Shown: positions 5,638 through 7,442 of the stretch, piece after piece
Position numbering within the stretch: the stretch's first letter is position 1
Layout of the letters: each line of letters begins with the position of its first letter
Assembly (NCBI GenBank): GCA_031268065.1
Contig: JAIRXX010000176.1
Span: 1-7,442 of the forward strand
From: Propionibacteriaceae bacterium
GTDB taxonomy: Bacteria; Actinomycetota; Actinomycetes; Propionibacteriales; Propionibacteriaceae
Direction of reading: 5' to 3'
Length of the DNA stretch: 7,442 nucleotides
Notes under the pieces: generated by a model
What the model was told of the DNA's origin: nothing
The model's database searches: none
The model's input: the letters and a program-made list of their open reading frames with translations, nothing else
Position numbers and translations under genes: made by a program

Positions 5638-6198
5638 GTGGTGAAACGGCTCACATGGACGGCGGTGGCGCTTGTCTTTCTTTTGAGTTCTTGTTCCGTC
5701 ATTCCTGGAGGTGTCGACCAGCCTGGTGTGCCTCCTGATGCCAGCGTGCCTGCGACCTCGGGGGGGACGGGATTATTCACTGGCACTTTGCAGGAAGACA
5801 ACGATGCGCGGCGGGCTTGCGTTGAGCGATATGGGTTGGTGACGTCCCTGGGCAACGCTGACGACGACCCGAATTTCGGGGTGTCGTCTGAGGGGGTTGG
5901 CTGGGATCGGGTGTACGAGGTGTTGGACGCCTGCGACGCCGAGGTGGGCGAGTTTTATTCCCCGCCTGAAACCGAGGAAAGCATGACCGAGTTGTATGGC
6001 TGGCGTCTGGGCCAGTACCGGTGTTTGGAAGCGGCTGGTTTCCAGTTGTCCTCCCCGCCTCCTTCGCTCCAGTCGTTCTTGGACGGGTGGCGGATGGAAG
6101 GGTACGGCTCATTCGATCCGATTGGCCTGTTGCCGGATGAGGATTACAACGGCGCGTTGGCGGCTTGCCCGCGCACCACGGAGAAATGGCCGGATTGA
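5638..6198 (+). CDS. Cysteine-rich putative lipoprotein, first gene of the export operon
   Basis: Function unknown. The start is uncertain: AGGTGA (5625-5630) ends seven bases before GTG 5638, so that start is preferred; GTG 5641 and ATG 5614 or 5620 are in the same frame. From 5638 the product is 186 residues. KRLTWTAVALVFLLSSC is a good lipoprotein signal with Cys19 in LSSC, so the protein should be anchored outside the membrane. After a Pro/Gly/Ser linker the mature part has four more cysteines: 61, 99, 129 and 177. They fall into two similar modules: ARRACVERYGL with VYEVLDAC, and QYRCLEAAGF with YNGALAAC. Each could close one disulfide. Tryptophan and tyrosine are frequent. Its TGA overlaps the ATG of the adaptor (TGATG), so it belongs to the export system, perhaps as an accessory or substrate-binding lipoprotein. 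Confidence 0.8.
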   Translation: MVKRLTWTAVALVFLLSSCSVIPGGVDQPGVPPDASVPATSGGTGLFTGTLQEDNDARRACVERYGLVTSLGNADDDPNFGVSSEGVGWDRVYEVLDACDAEVGEFYSPPETEESMTELYGWRLGQYRCLEAAGFQLSSPPPSLQSFLDGWRMEGYGSFDPIGLLPDEDYNGALAACPRTTEKWPD

Positions 6199-7253
6199 TG
6201 GCGGGGAACCCGGCGCGGGCTGTGCCGACCTTGTTATGGTGTGCGTTCGCGTTGTTGGTCGGTTTGGTCGGGGTGTTGGCGGGCAGGGGCTTCGCCTCTG
6301 AGGAAAAAGAACCTGCCGCCGCACAGCCGGTGGTTTACGAGGTGGTCCAAGGCTCGGTGGAACATGTTTTGCGTTATGAGGCCAAGGGGTCTTGGCCGCA
6401 GGTGCCGTTGGTTTGGGCGGCGGCCGGCGGGGTCGTCACTTCTGTTGACCTGCCGTCGGACGGCGCTTTGACTGCGGGGTCGCAGATTCTGTCTATCGGC
6501 TTGCGCCCAGTCGTCGCGATGGACGGGAAGGTGCCCGCGTCGCGTGACCTGGCTTTGGGGGTGAGCGGGGCCGACGTGCGCCAGTTGCAGGGTTTCCTGG
6601 CTAAGGCAGGCTACCCGGTGGAGCCTGATGGGAAATTCGGCGCCACCACCCGCCGGGCGGTTTTGGCGTGGCAGAAAAAGGCCGGTTTCGCAGCCGATGG
6701 GGTGGTCCGGTTCGGGGATGTGTTCTTCACCAAGCTGCCCGCGCGGGCGAGCATCGCCGCAGGGGTGGGTGTGGGCATGATGGTTGACGCCGGCGCGCCC
6801 CTTGTGGAAGGGGTTGCCGGGGACGCGGTGACCGAGTTCGAAGTCTCTGCTGAGCTTGCCGCGATGATTCCACGGACGGGGGCGGTCACTGTCAGCCTTG
6901 GTGACGATGCTTGGGAGGGCCAGTTCGGCACGCCGTGGGTTGACGGGGACGGCTTGCTGACCCACATCCCGGTGTTGTCGCCTTCTGGCGGCCCGGTCTG
7001 CGGGGCGGATTGCGGAAACGCGCTGCCATTGGGCCGGGTCTCCACCTTGTCTGTCACGGTGGTGGAAGTCCCTTTGACATCCGGGCCGGTGGTGCCGGTC
7101 TCCGCGTTGCGCACCGAGCCGTCTGCCCAAGCGACCGTGCTCGGGGCGGACGGCGAAACGGTCCCGGTCAACGTTGTCGCCAGCTATGGGGGCCTTGCCG
7201 TGGTGGAAGGCGTTGACGTCGGGGACAAGATCTTGGTGTTCGGCGGCGGCTGA
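6198..7253 (+). CDS. Membrane-anchored HlyD/MacA-type adaptor with peptidoglycan-binding domain
   Basis: The adaptor subunit of an ABC export system, 351 residues. ATG 6198 is chosen because it overlaps the previous stop (TGATG); ATG 6186 is possible. One membrane helix lies at about residues 9-29 ([20 protein letters not shown]), with the rest outside. The first half of a barrel-sandwich (lipoyl-like) domain is near 75-100 ([20 protein letters not shown]). A PG_binding_1 domain occupies about 122-169 ([34 protein letters not shown]). The second lipoyl-like half follows near 175-205 ([20 protein letters not shown]), then a beta-barrel and a C-terminal strand domain ([30 protein letters not shown]). 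The wall-binding domain thus replaces the coiled-coil hairpin by which Gram-negative adaptors reach TolC. Cys268 and Cys272 form CGADC. The TGA overlaps the ATG of the ATPase gene. Confidence 0.9.
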   Translation: MAGNPARAVPTLLWCAFALLVGLVGVLAGRGFASEEKEPAAAQPVVYEVVQGSVEHVLRYEAKGSWPQVPLVWAAAGGVVTSVDLPSDGALTAGSQILSIGLRPVVAMDGKVPASRDLALGVSGADVRQLQGFLAKAGYPVEPDGKFGATTRRAVLAWQKKAGFAADGVVRFGDVFFTKLPARASIAAGVGVGMMVDAGAPLVEGVAGDAVTEFEVSAELAAMIPRTGAVTVSLGDDAWEGQFGTPWVDGDGLLTHIPVLSPSGGPVCGADCGNALPLGRVSTLSVTVVEVPLTSGPVVPVSALRTEPSAQATVLGADGETVPVNVVASYGGLAVVEGVDVGDKILVFGGG

Positions 7254-7442
7254 TGGCGTTGGAGATTAGGGAATTGTCTTTCGGCTACCGGCGGAGCATG
7301 CCGCAGGTCATCTCCGAGCTGTCCGCGCGCTTCGGGCAAGGCGCCATGACGGCGATCACCGGCCCTTCCGGGAGTGGGAAATCGACGCTGTTGTATCTCC
7401 TGGGTTTGCTGCTCACCCCAACTGGCGGAATGGTTTGCGAAG
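7253..7442 (+). CDS. ABC transporter ATP-binding protein (MacB/LolD type), N-terminal part, cut by window end
   Basis: The first 63 codons of a cytoplasmic ATPase subunit. It begins [14 protein letters not shown], with the aromatic A-loop Tyr in FGYRR, and contains Walker [10 protein letters not shown] followed by [14 protein letters not shown], typical of the MacB/LolD/FtsE group that powers lipoprotein, peptide or drug export. ATG 7253 overlaps the adaptor's stop as TGATG, so translation should be coupled. The signature, Walker B and any fused permease domain lie outside the window, so I cannot tell whether the permease is fused or separate. Confidence 0.92.
   Translation, partial: MALEIRELSFGYRRSMPQVISELSARFGQGAMTAITGPSGSGKSTLLYLLGLLLTPTGGMVCE

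Noticed and set aside
6234..7130. Minus-strand open frame of 298 codons over the adaptor gene
   Set aside because: Rich in Arg, His, Pro and Gln with no domain; the plus-strand adaptor has clear domains and coupled starts.
1..7442. CRISPR array, tRNA, rRNA or insertion sequence
   Set aside because: I found no regularly spaced direct repeats, cloverleaf, rRNA-like sequence, transposase or paired terminal repeats on either strand.

Overview
The window looks like chromosomal DNA of a high-GC Gram-positive bacterium (Actinomycetota). The housekeeping-type genes are GC-rich, GTG and TTG starts are common, and two secreted proteins carry lipoprotein signals. The export operon on the right uses an adaptor with a peptidoglycan-binding domain, an arrangement suited to cells without an outer membrane. 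I cannot name the genus.

Layout from left to right: (1) 1-983 (+), the C-terminal half of the ABC-F translation factor EttA, cut by the window edge. (2) A short convergent gap with a weak hairpin. (3) 1079-2862 (-), an AT-richer pair of genes encoding a secreted beta-propeller-like protein (upstream gene) and a small lipoprotein (downstream gene). The propeller gene seems to continue out of frame for 49 codons and would then overlap the lipoprotein start. (4) 2876-3258, a gene-poor stretch holding the probable promoter of that pair, with a striking inverted repeat, and the leader of the next gene. (5) 3272-4369 (+), a Gfo/Idh/MocA-family oxidoreductase with a perfect ribosome binding site. 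(6) 4461-5480 (+), a LacI-family regulator, possibly leaderless and self-regulated. (7) 5638-7442 (+), a tightly coupled operon: a cysteine-rich lipoprotein, a HlyD/MacA-type adaptor with an inserted peptidoglycan-binding domain, and the first 63 codons of a MacB/LolD-type ABC ATPase that runs off the end.

The oxidoreductase and the LacI regulator probably form a carbohydrate or polyol unit, with the regulator sensing the sugar. The last three genes should form an envelope transporter: ATPase inside, adaptor anchored in the membrane and reaching the wall, lipoprotein on the outer face. The two minus-strand secreted proteins have no known role. Their base composition, the possible frameshift and the operator-like repeat make them the least explained part of the window.
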